From positions 1 to 17,372 of the forward strand of contig JBHHXI010000062.1 in assembly GCA_046756945.1 (NCBI GenBank): a stretch of DNA of 17,372 nucleotides, in the 5' to 3' direction. The notes below the pieces were generated by a model that worked only from the letters and a program-made list of their open reading frames with translations, did not search any database and was not told the origin of the DNA. The DNA is from JACZQZ01 sp046756945. Its GTDB lineage: Bacteria; Pseudomonadota; Alphaproteobacteria; Rhodospirillales; 2-02-FULL-58-16. The position numbers and the translations under genes were made by a program. Shown one piece after another: positions 1 to 7,190 of this stretch. Each line of letters opens with the position of its first letter. Position 1 is the first letter of the stretch.

Positions 1-92
1 AAGGCCGTAAACCGGACAAGCCGGTCCTCGGCCTGGGCGATCACACCCCGGCCTTCCTCCTGCGTCCATCGAAGCCGCGGAGAAAGCGCTGA
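1..92 (+). CDS. C-terminal end of a gene starting before the window (possible DEAD-box RNA helicase)
   Basis: Reading from base 3, 29 codons run to a TGA at 90-92. The peptide contains GLGDHTPAFLLRP followed by a basic tail, PRRKR. A G-D-H-x-P-A-F ending with a basic tail resembles, from memory, the C-termini of some alphaproteobacterial DEAD-box RNA helicases, which would make this an RNA-unwinding enzyme. That assignment is inference from a very short piece. The other two plus-strand frames look less protein-like. A GC-rich hairpin begins three bases after the stop, consistent with the end of a gene. The start lies outside the window, so length and domains cannot be judged. Confidence 0.4.
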   Translation, partial: GRKPDKPVLGLGDHTPAFLLRPSKPRRKR

Positions 93-94
93 AC

Positions 95-121
95 CGGGCG
101 GCGGGTTTTCAGGCCCGCCCG
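95..121 (+). terminator. GC-rich hairpin after the first gene end, possible terminator
   Basis: CGGGCGG (95-101) and CCGCCCG (115-121) form a perfect 7-bp stem around a 13-base loop, beginning three bases after the TGA at 90-92. No T-tract follows, so this is at best a weak or factor-assisted terminator. Confidence 0.3.
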
Positions 122-137
122 ACGGCGCCGGACTCGA

Positions 138-322
138 ACCACAGAGAACACAGAGATCACAGAGATCATTGTTTTTAACCACCGAGACACGGGGAACACC
201 AGGGGAAATAGACAATAAAAAATTTACGAACGTGATCGTCCTGTTATTTTCTTTTACTCTATTCCCTTTGTTTATTTGTGGTGAGTCATTCCTTTCTCTG
301 TGTTCTCTGTGTTCTCTGTGGT
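138..322. repeat. Long-armed inverted repeat with CACAGAGA-type arms and AT-rich centre
   Basis: The left arm (138-165) and right arm (295-322) are 28 bases each and complementary at 27 of 28 positions. Each arm is built from ACACAGAGA-like units (ACCACAGAG, AACACAGAG and so on). Inside, ACCACCGAGACACG near 178-191 and TTTGTGGTGAG near 275-285 form a second, imperfect inner pair. The centre is AT-rich, in sharp contrast to the GC-rich genes around it. No open reading frame of note lies inside. Sequences of this type occur between genes in many environmental genomes. They resemble non-coding dispersed elements, but no transposase or target-site duplication is visible here. Confidence 0.7.
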
Positions 323-351
323 AATTCCCGTCGGGATACCAGGCCGCCGGG

Positions 352-798
352 TTAGCGGCGCTTCGACAGGCGGGCATGCAGCGCCCGCAGGTACTTGCGG
401 TCCATGTCTTCGAATTCGCCTTCGGCGATGTCTTCCTTGTAGCCCTGAAGCTCCTCGCGCATGTCCTTCGAGATATCGGACTTGGCGAGCAGGCGGGCGA
501 TCAGGGCCAGGGACTCCTTGTTGCCCCCATCCCGGGCGGCGGGGGGCGCGGCGTCTTCGCCGTCGGCGTCTTCGCGCCCGGCCGCGTCTTTGTCCGACGT
601 CTCTTCCTCGAACGCTTCTTCCTCGAACGCTGCGTCATCCGCCGCCGCGTCGGGCGCCAGCAACGCGTCCCAGGGGATGCCGGCGGCCGTCACCTTGGCG
701 TGAATCTCGCGCGCCGCCTCGAGGACGTCCTCGTCGCGCTCGCTGCCCAGGCGCTCGAGAAGCCCGATGATCCCGTCCCTGTCCAAATCTTCCGCCAT
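352..798 (-). CDS. Small acidic hypothetical protein
   Basis: This is a 148-residue protein that I do not recognise. Residues 1-46 look helical and charged. Residues 50-85 form a very acidic, alanine-rich linker with a short internal repeat (two copies of AFEEE). Residues 94-148 form a second charged helical part ending in the basic tail KRR. No signal peptide, membrane segment or cysteine is seen, so it is probably cytoplasmic. The ATG at 798 is preferred over a GTG at 801 because GGGAGG sits 6 bases before the ATG but only 3 before the GTG. The acidic-linker, two-ended layout suggests an adaptor or binding protein, but that is speculation. It stands alone, about 100 bases from the decarboxylase gene on the same strand. 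Confidence 0.75.
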   Translation of the reverse strand: MAEDLDRDGIIGLLERLGSERDEDVLEAAREIHAKVTAAGIPWDALLAPDAAADDAAFEEEAFEEETSDKDAAGREDADGEDAAPPAARDGGNKESLALIARLLAKSDISKDMREELQGYKEDIAEGEFEDMDRKYLRALHARLSKRR

Positions 799-899
799 CA
801 CCGACCTCCCTTGTGCGCCGTTTCAACGATCGCTCGCCGCAAGGAGCGAGGGTATAGCGCACTTTGGCGTCCGCCACTACACCGCCGCCCGCCGCCCGC

Positions 900-2030
900 T
901 CAGATGTAATACGCCTTGAGCGGCATGTACCCGTTGAACCCGACCGAGGCATACGTCGTGGTGTATGCCCCCGTGGCCAGCAGGCGGATGCGGTCGCCGG
1001 GCCTGAGGTCGAGCGGCAGGGTGTAGCCGGCCTTTTCGTAAAGGATGTCGGCGCCGTCACAGGTCGGCCCGGCGATCACCACGGGGCCGTGCCGGGCGCC
1101 GTCGCGGGGCGTGCGGACGGGATAGCGAATGGCCTCGTCCATGGTTTCGGCGAGGCCCGAGAACCTGCCCACGTCCAGGTACACCCAGCGCAGGTCGTCC
1201 CCATAGGCCTTGGTCGAGATGAGCACGACCTCGCTCTCCAGCACGCCCGCCTCGGCGGCGACGCAGCGCCCCGGCTCGATGATCATGGCGGGCAGGTCGT
1301 TGCCGAAGTGCCTGGTCATGGCCTTCATGATGGCGTCGGCGAAACTGTCCAGGCCGGGCACGTCGTCGCGGTAGCGCACGGGGAAGCCGCCGCCCAGGTT
1401 GACCATCTTCGGCTCGACGCCGGCGTCGCGGAGGTCGGCGAACACCATCGCCGTCCGCGCGATGGCGATTTCCCACTGGCCCGGGTTGGTCTGCTGCGAA
1501 CCCACGTGGAAGGAGATGCCGTGGGGCTCCAGGCCCATGTCGCGGGCCCGCAGCATCAGGTCCCGGGCCATGTCCAGTTCGCATCCGAACTTGCGCGACA
1601 GCGGCCATTCGGCCCCTTCGCCCGACGTCAGGATGCGGCAGAAGACCCTGGAGGCGGGGGCGGCGGCGGCCAGTTTCTCCAGCTCGGCCGCGCTGTCGAA
1701 GGCGAAAAGCCTGAGCCCGCGGGCGAAGGCATGGGCGATGTCCGCCGTTTTCTTGATGGTGTTGCCATAGGAGACGCGTTCCGGCGCCGCGCCGGCGCTC
1801 AGGCACTGGTCGACCTCGTGGACGCTGGCGGCGTCGAAACAGGACCCCAGCCCGGTCAGGGTTTTCAGGATCTCCGGCGCCGGATTGGCCTTGACCGCGT
1901 AATACACTTCGGCCAGCGGGAGGGCGCGGCGAAGCCGCCGGTAGTTCTCCTCCACCACGTCCAGGTCGACGACGAGACAGGGCGTCGGCGGACGGTGTTC
2001 GGCGAAAAAGCGCTCGATCTTCGGGGTCAT
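900..2030 (-). CDS. PLP-dependent ornithine/lysine-type decarboxylase (fold type III)
   Basis: This 376-residue enzyme of the alanine racemase-fold (group IV) decarboxylases most likely removes CO2 from ornithine to give putrescine for polyamine synthesis, in the cytoplasm. Visible motifs: YYAVKANP with the PLP lysine K47; SFHVGSQ (H175 stacks on PLP in the family); NLGGGFP (213-215), which binds the PLP phosphate; IEPGR (251-255); and GPTCDGAD with C324-D325, matching the active-site Cys-Asp pair of ornithine decarboxylases. The C-terminal FNGY (365-368) is also typical. Diaminopimelate decarboxylase is less likely: the length and CDGAD signature fit ODC or bifunctional lysine/ornithine decarboxylase. 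Which substrate it prefers cannot be read here. An ATG at 2039 would add three residues; neither start has a strong ribosome binding site. It lies 38 bases after thiSG on the same strand and may be co-transcribed with it. Confidence 0.9.
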   Translation of the reverse strand: MTPKIERFFAEHRPPTPCLVVDLDVVEENYRRLRRALPLAEVYYAVKANPAPEILKTLTGLGSCFDAASVHEVDQCLSAGAAPERVSYGNTIKKTADIAHAFARGLRLFAFDSAAELEKLAAAAPASRVFCRILTSGEGAEWPLSRKFGCELDMARDLMLRARDMGLEPHGISFHVGSQQTNPGQWEIAIARTAMVFADLRDAGVEPKMVNLGGGFPVRYRDDVPGLDSFADAIMKAMTRHFGNDLPAMIIEPGRCVAAEAGVLESEVVLISTKAYGDDLRWVYLDVGRFSGLAETMDEAIRYPVRTPRDGARHGPVVIAGPTCDGADILYEKAGYTLPLDLRPGDRIRLLATGAYTTTYASVGFNGYMPLKAYYI

Positions 2031-2068
2031 GGGCCCCATCCATCGCGCCCGGCGACGCCGGCGCCCCG

Positions 2069-3064
2069 CTAGATCAAACCGGCCAGCGGCGAGGAGGGAT
2101 CGGCGTAACGCTTCTTCCCCATCCGTCCCGCCAGGTACGCCAGCCGCCCGGCCTCCACCGCCAGCTTCATGGCCCGGGCCATCTTCACCGGGTCCTTGGC
2201 CTCGGCGATGGCGGAATTCATCAGCACCCCGTCGCAACCCAGCTCCATGGCGACGGACGCGTCCGACGCGGTGCCGACGCCGGCGTCGACCAGCACCGGC
2301 ACCGAGGCCTGCTCGACGATGAGGCGGATGTTGATGGCATTCTGCACGCCAAGGCCCGACCCGATGGGGGCGGCCAGCGGCATGATGGCGACGCAGCCCA
2401 GATCCTCCAGGCGCTTGGCCATGATCGGATCGTCGCTGCAATAGACCATGACCTGGAAGCCCTCCTTGATCAGGACCTCGGTGGCGGCCAGGGTCTCGAT
2501 CATTTGCGGATAGAGCGTCTTCTGGTCGCCCAGGACCTCGAGCTTGACCAGGTCCCAGCCGCCCGCCTCGCGCGCCAGGCGCAGGGTGCGCAGGGCGTCT
2601 TCGGCGGTGTAACAGCCCGCCGTGTTTGGCAGATACGTGTAGGTTTTGGGGTCCACGTAGTCGACCAGCATGGGCTGGCCGGGGTCCGTGACGTTGACCC
2701 GGCGCACGGCCACGGTGACGATCTCGGCCCCCGAGGCGACGATGGCGTCGCGGGTCTCGGCGAAGTCCTTGTACTTGCCCGTGCCGACGATCAGGCGCGA
2801 GCGGAAGCGCCGGCCCGCCACCTCGAAGGTATCTTCCTCGCGCACCGTGGCCGCGTCGTCGGGGACGCCGCCGCCGATGAAGTGGACGATCTCGAGCCTG
2901 TCGCCGTCGCCGAGGGAGACGCGCCGGTACTGGGACTTGGGAACGATCTCCAGGTTGCGTTCCACCGCCACCTTGCGCGAATCGACGCCGATCTCACCGA
3001 GAAGTTTTTCCACGGTGAGCGCGCGGTCAAAGGTCCGATCTTCGCCGTTGATGGTCAAACGCAT
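2069..3064 (-). CDS. thiSG: Fused sulfur carrier ThiS - thiazole synthase ThiG
   Basis: This 331-residue protein joins the two partners of thiazole formation in thiamine synthesis. Residues 1-66 are ThiS-like: MRLTINGE start, ubiquitin-like fold, ending in IVHFIGGG, where the terminal Gly-Gly normally receives sulfur as a thiocarboxylate. Residues 78-331 are ThiG: FRSRLIVGTGKY, NTAGC (147-151), DLVKLEV with the imine-forming lysine K174, MPLAAPIGSG, PVLVDAGVG and DGVLMNSAIA, forming a TIM barrel that takes deoxyxylulose phosphate, dehydroglycine and ThiS-borne sulfur. In this fusion the Gly-Gly is not at a free C-terminus, so processing or another carrier may be needed. Such fusions are annotated in some alphaproteobacteria. 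An ATG at 3073 adds three residues and has GGGCGG directly before it. I chose 3064 because ThiS proteins usually begin just before this strand. No TPP riboswitch motif is visible upstream. Confidence 0.92.
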   Translation of the reverse strand: MRLTINGEDRTFDRALTVEKLLGEIGVDSRKVAVERNLEIVPKSQYRRVSLGDGDRLEIVHFIGGGVPDDAATVREEDTFEVAGRRFRSRLIVGTGKYKDFAETRDAIVASGAEIVTVAVRRVNVTDPGQPMLVDYVDPKTYTYLPNTAGCYTAEDALRTLRLAREAGGWDLVKLEVLGDQKTLYPQMIETLAATEVLIKEGFQVMVYCSDDPIMAKRLEDLGCVAIMPLAAPIGSGLGVQNAINIRLIVEQASVPVLVDAGVGTASDASVAMELGCDGVLMNSAIAEAKDPVKMARAMKLAVEAGRLAYLAGRMGKKRYADPSSPLAGLI

Positions 3065-3247
3065 CGAAGGCATCCGCCCGCACAGGAACCACCGGCCCGC
3101 CGTTCTTAGCCCAACCAGCGGGAACACGCCCCAAGTATGGGGGCCGCGGACCGCGCTTTCAACCCGGTACCATACGGGAAAGTGTGTGTTACACAAGACC
3201 GCGCGCGTGCTATAAACCGTCAACGTCCAGAGGATTCCTTGGCGATC
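3065..3247. promoter_or_regulatory. Divergent promoter region between thiSG and aroQ
   Basis: These 183 non-coding bases separate two diverging genes, so they should carry both promoters. Towards aroQ, TTACAC (3189-3194) and TATAAA (3211-3216) are 16 bases apart and resemble sigma-70 -35 and -10 boxes. TATAAA is notable in such GC-rich DNA. The -35 overlaps an 11-base palindrome, TGTGT-T-ACACA (3185-3195), which could be an operator. No clear promoter is seen towards thiSG, and the conserved TPP riboswitch elements are absent. Confidence 0.45.
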
Positions 3248-3700
3248 ATGGCCCCCACAATCCTGGTCCTGAACGGACCCAACCTCAACATCCTGGGCGC
3301 CCGCGAGCCGGACGTTTACGGTCACCGGACCATGGCCGAGATCGAGGCCGCCTGTACCAAGCGGGCCGCGGCGTTGGGCCTGACGGTGGAGTTCCGTCAA
3401 AGCAACAGCGAGGGAGAACTGGTGGACTGGATTCAGGGGGCGCGCAACGGCTACGCCGGCCTGATCGTCAACGCCGGCGCCTACACCCATACCTCGGTCG
3501 CCCTCCTCGACGCCTTGCTGGCCTGCGACGTGCCGGTCATCGAGGTGCACCTGTCCAACATCCTTCAACGCGACGACTTTCGCCACCATTCTTACGTGTC
3601 AAGGGCCGCGCGCGGCTTGATTTGCGGGTTCGGCGGCTTCGGCTACGAGATGGCCCTGGAAGCGGCGGCGCGGACGCTGGGAACGACCCGCGAGGCGTAA
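3248..3700 (+). CDS. aroQ: Type II 3-dehydroquinate dehydratase
   Basis: This 150-residue protein has the usual size of type II DHQ dehydratase, a dodecameric cytoplasmic enzyme that converts 3-dehydroquinate to 3-dehydroshikimate in aromatic amino acid synthesis. The family's active-site residues are all present: N12 in LNGPN, R19 in LGARE, Y24 in PDVYG, N75 and H81 in NAGAYTHTS, E99 and H101 in IEVHLSN, and R112. The ATG at 3248 gives the standard N-terminus, but AGAGGA (3229-3234) is 13 bases away from it. A TTG three codons upstream (3239) is also possible, with a short 4-base spacing. This is the first gene of a tight operon: its TAA is immediately followed by the accB ATG. The aroQ-accB-accC order is common in proteobacteria. 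Confidence 0.96.
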   Translation: MAPTILVLNGPNLNILGAREPDVYGHRTMAEIEAACTKRAAALGLTVEFRQSNSEGELVDWIQGARNGYAGLIVNAGAYTHTSVALLDALLACDVPVIEVHLSNILQRDDFRHHSYVSRAARGLICGFGGFGYEMALEAAARTLGTTREA

Positions 3701-4165
3701 ATGCCCAAGTCCCGAACAAAAGCCGACGTGGACGAGAACCTGGTCCGCAAGCTCGCCGACCTTCTCGAGGAAACGGGCCTGACGGAGATCGAATACGGGA
3801 CCAAGGACTGGCACCTGCGGGTCGCCCGGGGAACGTCCCCGTCCACCGGCGGGACAGGAGCCAACCCGGCGGCGGCAACGGTGGCCGAGACGGCGGCCGC
3901 GCCCGAAACCGCCGAGCGCGTCGCCGATCATCCCGGGGTGGTGACCGCGCCCATGGTCGGCGTCGTCTACACGGCGCCCGAGCCCGACGAGCCGCCCTTC
4001 GTCAAGGTCGGAGACACGGTTGGCGAAGGGCAGACCCTGCTCCTGATCGAGGCCATGAAGGTGTTCAACCCGATCACCGCCCCGCGCGCCGGAAAGGTCG
4101 CCCGAATCCTGATCGGCAGCGGAACGCCGGTGGAATTCGGGGAGCCCCTCTTGATCATCGAGTAA
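3701..4165 (+). CDS. accB: Biotin carboxyl carrier protein of acetyl-CoA carboxylase
   Basis: This 154-residue protein is the swinging-arm carrier that shuttles carboxyl groups on biotin between biotin carboxylase and carboxyltransferase in the first step of fatty acid synthesis. Residues 1-45 form the N-terminal segment that contacts AccC. Residues 46-75 are an Ala/Pro/Thr-rich flexible linker. Residues 78-154 are the biotinyl domain with the EAMK motif, where K120 is the biotinylated lysine. The APEPDEPPF segment (92-100) corresponds to the protruding thumb of acetyl-CoA carboxylase BCCPs and separates it from lipoyl domains and other biotin carriers. Its ATG directly abuts the aroQ stop, and GAGG within the aroQ end can serve as ribosome binding site, so translational coupling is likely. 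accC follows 20 bases later. Confidence 0.96.
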   Translation: MPKSRTKADVDENLVRKLADLLEETGLTEIEYGTKDWHLRVARGTSPSTGGTGANPAAATVAETAAAPETAERVADHPGVVTAPMVGVVYTAPEPDEPPFVKVGDTVGEGQTLLLIEAMKVFNPITAPRAGKVARILIGSGTPVEFGEPLLIIE

Positions 4166-4185
4166 CCAGGGGGCCGGGCCTCCCG

Positions 4186-5538
4186 ATGTTCGAAAAGGTC
4201 CTCATCGCCAACCGCGGGGAGATCGCGCTGCGCATCCAGCGCGCCTGCCGCGAGATGGGCGTGCGCACCGTGGCCGTGCATTCCACCGTCGACACCGAGG
4301 CGATGAACGTGCGCCTGGCCGACGAGGCGATCTGCATCGGACCGCCGCCGGCCGCGGAAAGCTACCTCAACGTCCAGGCCATCCTCGCGGCGGCCACCAT
4401 CAGCAACGTCGACGCCATCCATCCCGGATACGGCTTCCTGTCGGAGAACGCCGACTTCGCCGCCATGGTGGAGGAACACGGGTTCACCTTCATCGGGCCG
4501 TCGCCGGACCACATACGCCTGATGGGCAACAAGATCGCCGCCAAGAAAGCCGTCTCCGCCGCCGGCGTGCCGGTGATCCCGGGCTCGGACGGGCCGGTGA
4601 AGGACGAAAGGGATGCCCGCGCGTTGGCCGGGGAGATCGGCTACCCGGTGCTGATCAAGGCCTCCAGCGGCGGCGGCGGCAGGGGCATGAAGGCGGCGGC
4701 TTCGCCCGACGAGTTGGGCGCGGCCCTGGAGATGGCGACGCGCGAGGCCCGCGCCGCCTTCGGCGACGGCGCGGTCTACCTGGAGAAGTACCTGAGCGGG
4801 CCGAGGCACATCGAAGTGCAGATCCTCGCCGATGGCGAGGGCAACGTGGTGCATCTGGGCGAGCGGGACTGTTCGCTGCAGCGCCGCTACCAGAAGGTGT
4901 TGGAGGAAGCCCCCTCGCCCGCCCTCAACGACACCCAGCGCGAAGAGATCGGCCGCATCGCCAGCGAGGCCACGGTCAAGCTCGGCTACCGCAGCGTCGG
5001 CACCATGGAGTTCCTGTACCAGGACGGCGCCTTTTACTTCATCGAAATGAACACCCGCCTGCAGGTCGAGCATCCGGTGACGGAGATGATCTGCGGGTTG
5101 GACCTGGTGCGCGAGATGGTGCGCGTCGCCGCCGGCGCGCCGCTCGGCTACACGCAGAAGGACATCCGGTTCTCCGGCCATTCCATCGAATGCCGCATCA
5201 ACGCCGAAAATCCCGACACCTTCGTCCCCGCCCCCGGCCGCCTCGGGGATTACCACGTACCCGGGGGCCTGGGCGTGCGGGTGGATTCGGCGCTCTATGC
5301 GGGCTACCAAGTGCCGCCCCATTATGACAGCATGATCGCCAAGCTGATCGTGCACGGCGCCAACCGCAACGAGTGCCTCATGCGCCTGCGCCGCTCCCTC
5401 GAGGAGTTCATCATCGATGGCCTGGAGACGACGATCCCCTTCCACCAGCGTCTGATGTCGGCGCCCGAATTCATCAACGGGGAATACGATATCCACTGGC
5501 TCGAGAGGTTCGCGGGAAACCATGAGCAGACCGGGTAA
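4186..5538 (+). CDS. accC: Biotin carboxylase subunit of acetyl-CoA carboxylase
   Basis: At 450 residues this is the usual AccC length. It uses ATP and bicarbonate to carboxylate the biotin on AccB. Domain order: N-terminal Rossmann-like part (KVLIANRGEIALRI at 4-17, HPGYGFLSENADF at 79-91), ATP-grasp domain with the glycine-rich lid (ASSGGGGRGMK, 159-169), K237, metal-binding E275 and E287, R291 and E295 in the EMNTRLQVEHP signature, then the C-terminal domain from about 330. All catalytic residues I can place are intact. The frame is open far upstream, but ATG 4186 gives the canonical MFEKVLIANRG start. The last 17 bases overlap the start of aat, pointing to coupled translation. A pyruvate or propionyl-CoA carboxylase subunit is unlikely, as no extra domains follow and accB is adjacent. 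Confidence 0.97.
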   Translation: MFEKVLIANRGEIALRIQRACREMGVRTVAVHSTVDTEAMNVRLADEAICIGPPPAAESYLNVQAILAAATISNVDAIHPGYGFLSENADFAAMVEEHGFTFIGPSPDHIRLMGNKIAAKKAVSAAGVPVIPGSDGPVKDERDARALAGEIGYPVLIKASSGGGGRGMKAAASPDELGAALEMATREARAAFGDGAVYLEKYLSGPRHIEVQILADGEGNVVHLGERDCSLQRRYQKVLEEAPSPALNDTQREEIGRIASEATVKLGYRSVGTMEFLYQDGAFYFIEMNTRLQVEHPVTEMICGLDLVREMVRVAAGAPLGYTQKDIRFSGHSIECRINAENPDTFVPAPGRLGDYHVPGGLGVRVDSALYAGYQVPPHYDSMIAKLIVHGANRNECLMRLRRSLEEFIIDGLETTIPFHQRLMSAPEFINGEYDIHWLERFAGNHEQTG

Positions 5539-6208
5539 AGGCCCCAAACGGCTGACACCGAAGCTGTTGCTGCGCGCCTACGCCGCAGGCATCTTCCCCA
5601 TGGCCGAGAGCCGCCACGCGGACACCATCTTCTGGGTCGACCCCGAGCTCCGCGGCATCCTGCCCCTGGATACGTTCCACGTGCCGCGGTCCCTGCGCAA
5701 AAAGGTGAGCCGCAAGATTTTCGACGTGCGCTGCGACACCGCCTGCAAGGCAGTCATCCACGCCTGCTCCGCCAGGGCGCGGGGCCGGCGGGAAACGTGG
5801 ATCAACGACGAGATCGTCGAGGCCTACGCCGAACTCCACACCATGGGTTTCGTCCACAGCGTGGAAACCTGGCAGGACGGCCGGCTGGTGGGTGGATTGT
5901 ACGGGGTCGCGCTGGGCGGGGCGTTTTTCGGCGAGAGCATGTTCTCGGCGGTGACCGACGCCAGCAAGGTGGCCCTGGTGCACCTGGTGGCGCGCCTGAG
6001 GCGCGGGCGGTTCGTGCTGCTGGACAGCCAGTTCGTCACCGACCACCTGAGGCAGTTCGGGGTGGTGGAGATCCCCGCCCGGGAGTACCTGACGCGGCTC
6101 GAGGACGCCCTCAAGATCCGCGCCGTGTTCTATTCGGCCCTGGAGCCCTGGGAGGTCGACGCGGCGCTGGCGGAGGTGTTCGCGCAATCGACGACCCAGA
6201 CGTCGTAG
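5522..6208 (+). CDS. aat: Leucyl/phenylalanyl-tRNA-protein transferase
   Basis: This 228-residue enzyme adds Leu or Phe from aminoacyl-tRNA to proteins with N-terminal Arg or Lys, marking them for ClpS/ClpAP degradation (N-end rule). Signature segments are present: LLLRAYAAGIFPMAE near the N-terminus, WVDPELRGILPL, the GGLYGVALGGAFFGESMFS core (126-144) and LDSQFVTDHLRQFG. Length fits the family. The start ATG lies inside accC with a 17-base overlap, and GGGAAA just upstream may be the ribosome binding site. The accC-aat arrangement is common in Alphaproteobacteria. The last 79 bases overlap the convergent DUF2155 gene on the other strand, so no terminator fits between them. Confidence 0.95.
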   Translation: MSRPGKGPKRLTPKLLLRAYAAGIFPMAESRHADTIFWVDPELRGILPLDTFHVPRSLRKKVSRKIFDVRCDTACKAVIHACSARARGRRETWINDEIVEAYAELHTMGFVHSVETWQDGRLVGGLYGVALGGAFFGESMFSAVTDASKVALVHLVARLRRGRFVLLDSQFVTDHLRQFGVVEIPAREYLTRLEDALKIRAVFYSALEPWEVDAALAEVFAQSTTQTS

Positions 6209-6540
6209 ACCGGGTGCTCGAGGGCCGAAAGCGCGGGACTGGAGGCGAACATCCAGCCGCGGAACAGGGTGACCGCCGGCTCTCCGGGCCGGACTTCCCA
6301 GATGTCCACGAAGGCGGCGCTTTCCGGGGTTTCCTCGGGCGGCCGTTTGTCACAACTGCGGGCGACGATCTCGAGGGTACCGAAGCGTACCACCTGGCCC
6401 ACGGGCGCCTCGATGGTGGACACCCGCGCCGTCACCTTGTCCAGGCCCTGCAGCACGGCGATCTCGTAAGGCGCGGCGAAGGCCGGCGCCGGCGCCGCCA
6501 CGGCCGCCGCCACAAAGGGGCCCAGAAAGCGATGCGGCAA
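6130..6540 (-). CDS. DUF2155-family secreted protein, TTG start
   Basis: This 136-residue protein matches the DUF2155 family, which occurs in Alphaproteobacteria next to aat and mla genes. Its function is unknown. Residues 1-22 form a signal peptide (MPHRF basic start, hydrophobic AAAVAAP core, AFA cleavage site), so it is probably periplasmic. Family-like segments include LQGLDKVTARV, FGTLEIVARSC, RPPEETPE, WMFASSPALSALEHPVYDVWV and C119. C63 and C119 could form a disulfide. The start codon is TTG at 6540, supported by GGAGGAGG about 10 bases upstream; no ATG suits the signal peptide. Its 3' end overlaps aat by 79 bases in antisense, and that stretch still encodes the conserved VYDVWVVDC. 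It lies downstream of the two MCE genes on the same strand, hinting at a role linked to the envelope. Confidence 0.88.
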   Translation of the reverse strand: MPHRFLGPFVAAAVAAPAPAFAAPYEIAVLQGLDKVTARVSTIEAPVGQVVRFGTLEIVARSCDKRPPEETPESAAFVDIWEVRPGEPAVTLFRGWMFASSPALSALEHPVYDVWVVDCANTSASAASTSQGSRAE

Positions 6541-6718
6541 CGGAATCAGGCCTCCTCCGGTTTTATGCCGATGGTCAATACTATCGGCATTGCCGCGGCA
6601 AAGCGCGAACGGACGTCATCGGCGGCCCTGCGTCCTGTTGCCGGGGAGCGCCGCCGGGAGCGCCCCGGCGCCGAAACGGGCATCGCCGGCGTCGCCTCCG
6701 TGACCCCGCCCGCCGGCG
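6541..6718. promoter_or_regulatory. Gap between mlaD and the DUF2155 gene with hairpins
   Basis: This 178-base gap contains several hairpins. ATGCCGAT (6565-6572) and ATCGGCAT (6583-6590) form a perfect 8-bp inverted repeat, extendable inward by two pairs and one wobble. It is followed at once by the perfect 10-base palindrome TGCCGCGGCA (6591-6600). Nearer mlaD, GCCGGGG (6640-6646) and CCCCGGC (6663-6669) form another stem. None has a T-tract on either strand, so terminator function is doubtful. The first lies just before the ribosome binding site of the DUF2155 gene and could be a leader structure or operator. Confidence 0.4.
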
Positions 6719-7183
6719 CTATTTCGCGCCCTTCTCGGCACCGCCGGTGGCGAGGAATATGATTTCCCCCACCTGGTCCTCCAGCGACCGGAAGTCCTTG
6801 GTCTTGGTGATGGTGCCGCCGGGCTTGATGAACGACTTTTCGGTTCCCGGCTCCAGGCGCACGTACTTGCCGCCGAGCAGGCCTTCGCTGGCGATGGAGG
6901 CGACGGTGTCCACGGGCAGCTTGACCTCGCGCGTGATCGACATCCTGACCTGGGCGTCGTAGGACTCGGAATCCAGGTCGTGCTCAACGACCGTGCCCAC
7001 CTTGATGCCGCTGATGCGCACGTCGCTGCCCGCGCTCAGCCCGCCGATCTTGTAGAACAGCGCGGTAACCTCGTAGCCCTCCACGGCCTTGACCTGGGCC
7101 ATGTCGTAGGCAAAGAAGACGAACACCCCGGCGACCAGCAGAACGACGGCGCCCATCACGGTTTCGATGGCATTTCTACGCAT
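6719..7183 (-). CDS. mlaD: MlaD, MCE-domain lipid transport protein
   Basis: This 154-residue protein is a single-MCE-domain protein of the MlaD type, the periplasmic ring anchored to the inner membrane that passes phospholipids for the Mla (outer membrane lipid asymmetry) ABC system. Residues 1-8 are basic, 9-26 a membrane helix, and about 38-115 the MCE domain (FYKIGGLSAGSDVRISGIKVGTV-type core, then EGLLGGKYVRLEPG). A short tail follows with a possible amphipathic helix (132-146) that in MlaD helps assemble the hexamer. The ATG at 7183 has AAGGAG at good spacing, lying inside the end of the upstream MCE gene only 7 bases away. No MlaE, MlaF, MlaB or MlaC is in the window, so these partners must be elsewhere. 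Confidence 0.9.
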   Translation of the reverse strand: MRRNAIETVMGAVVLLVAGVFVFFAYDMAQVKAVEGYEVTALFYKIGGLSAGSDVRISGIKVGTVVEHDLDSESYDAQVRMSITREVKLPVDTVASIASEGLLGGKYVRLEPGTEKSFIKPGGTITKTKDFRSLEDQVGEIIFLATGGAEKGAK

Positions 7184-7190
7184 GGCTGCG

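Noticed and set aside
138..322. CRISPR array from the repeated CACAGAGA and similar motifs
   Set aside because: The units are too short and irregular, there are no spacers of constant length, and no cas gene is present. The same applies to the TCCATCCGTG pair at 17301-17320.
3065..3247. TPP riboswitch before thiSG
   Set aside because: The conserved CUGAGA and ACCUGA elements are not present on the minus strand, and the leader is short.
3967..5547. A long minus-strand frame opposite accB and accC
   Set aside because: It lies over two genes with all their catalytic residues intact and has shadow-like composition (His/Asp/Gly-rich).
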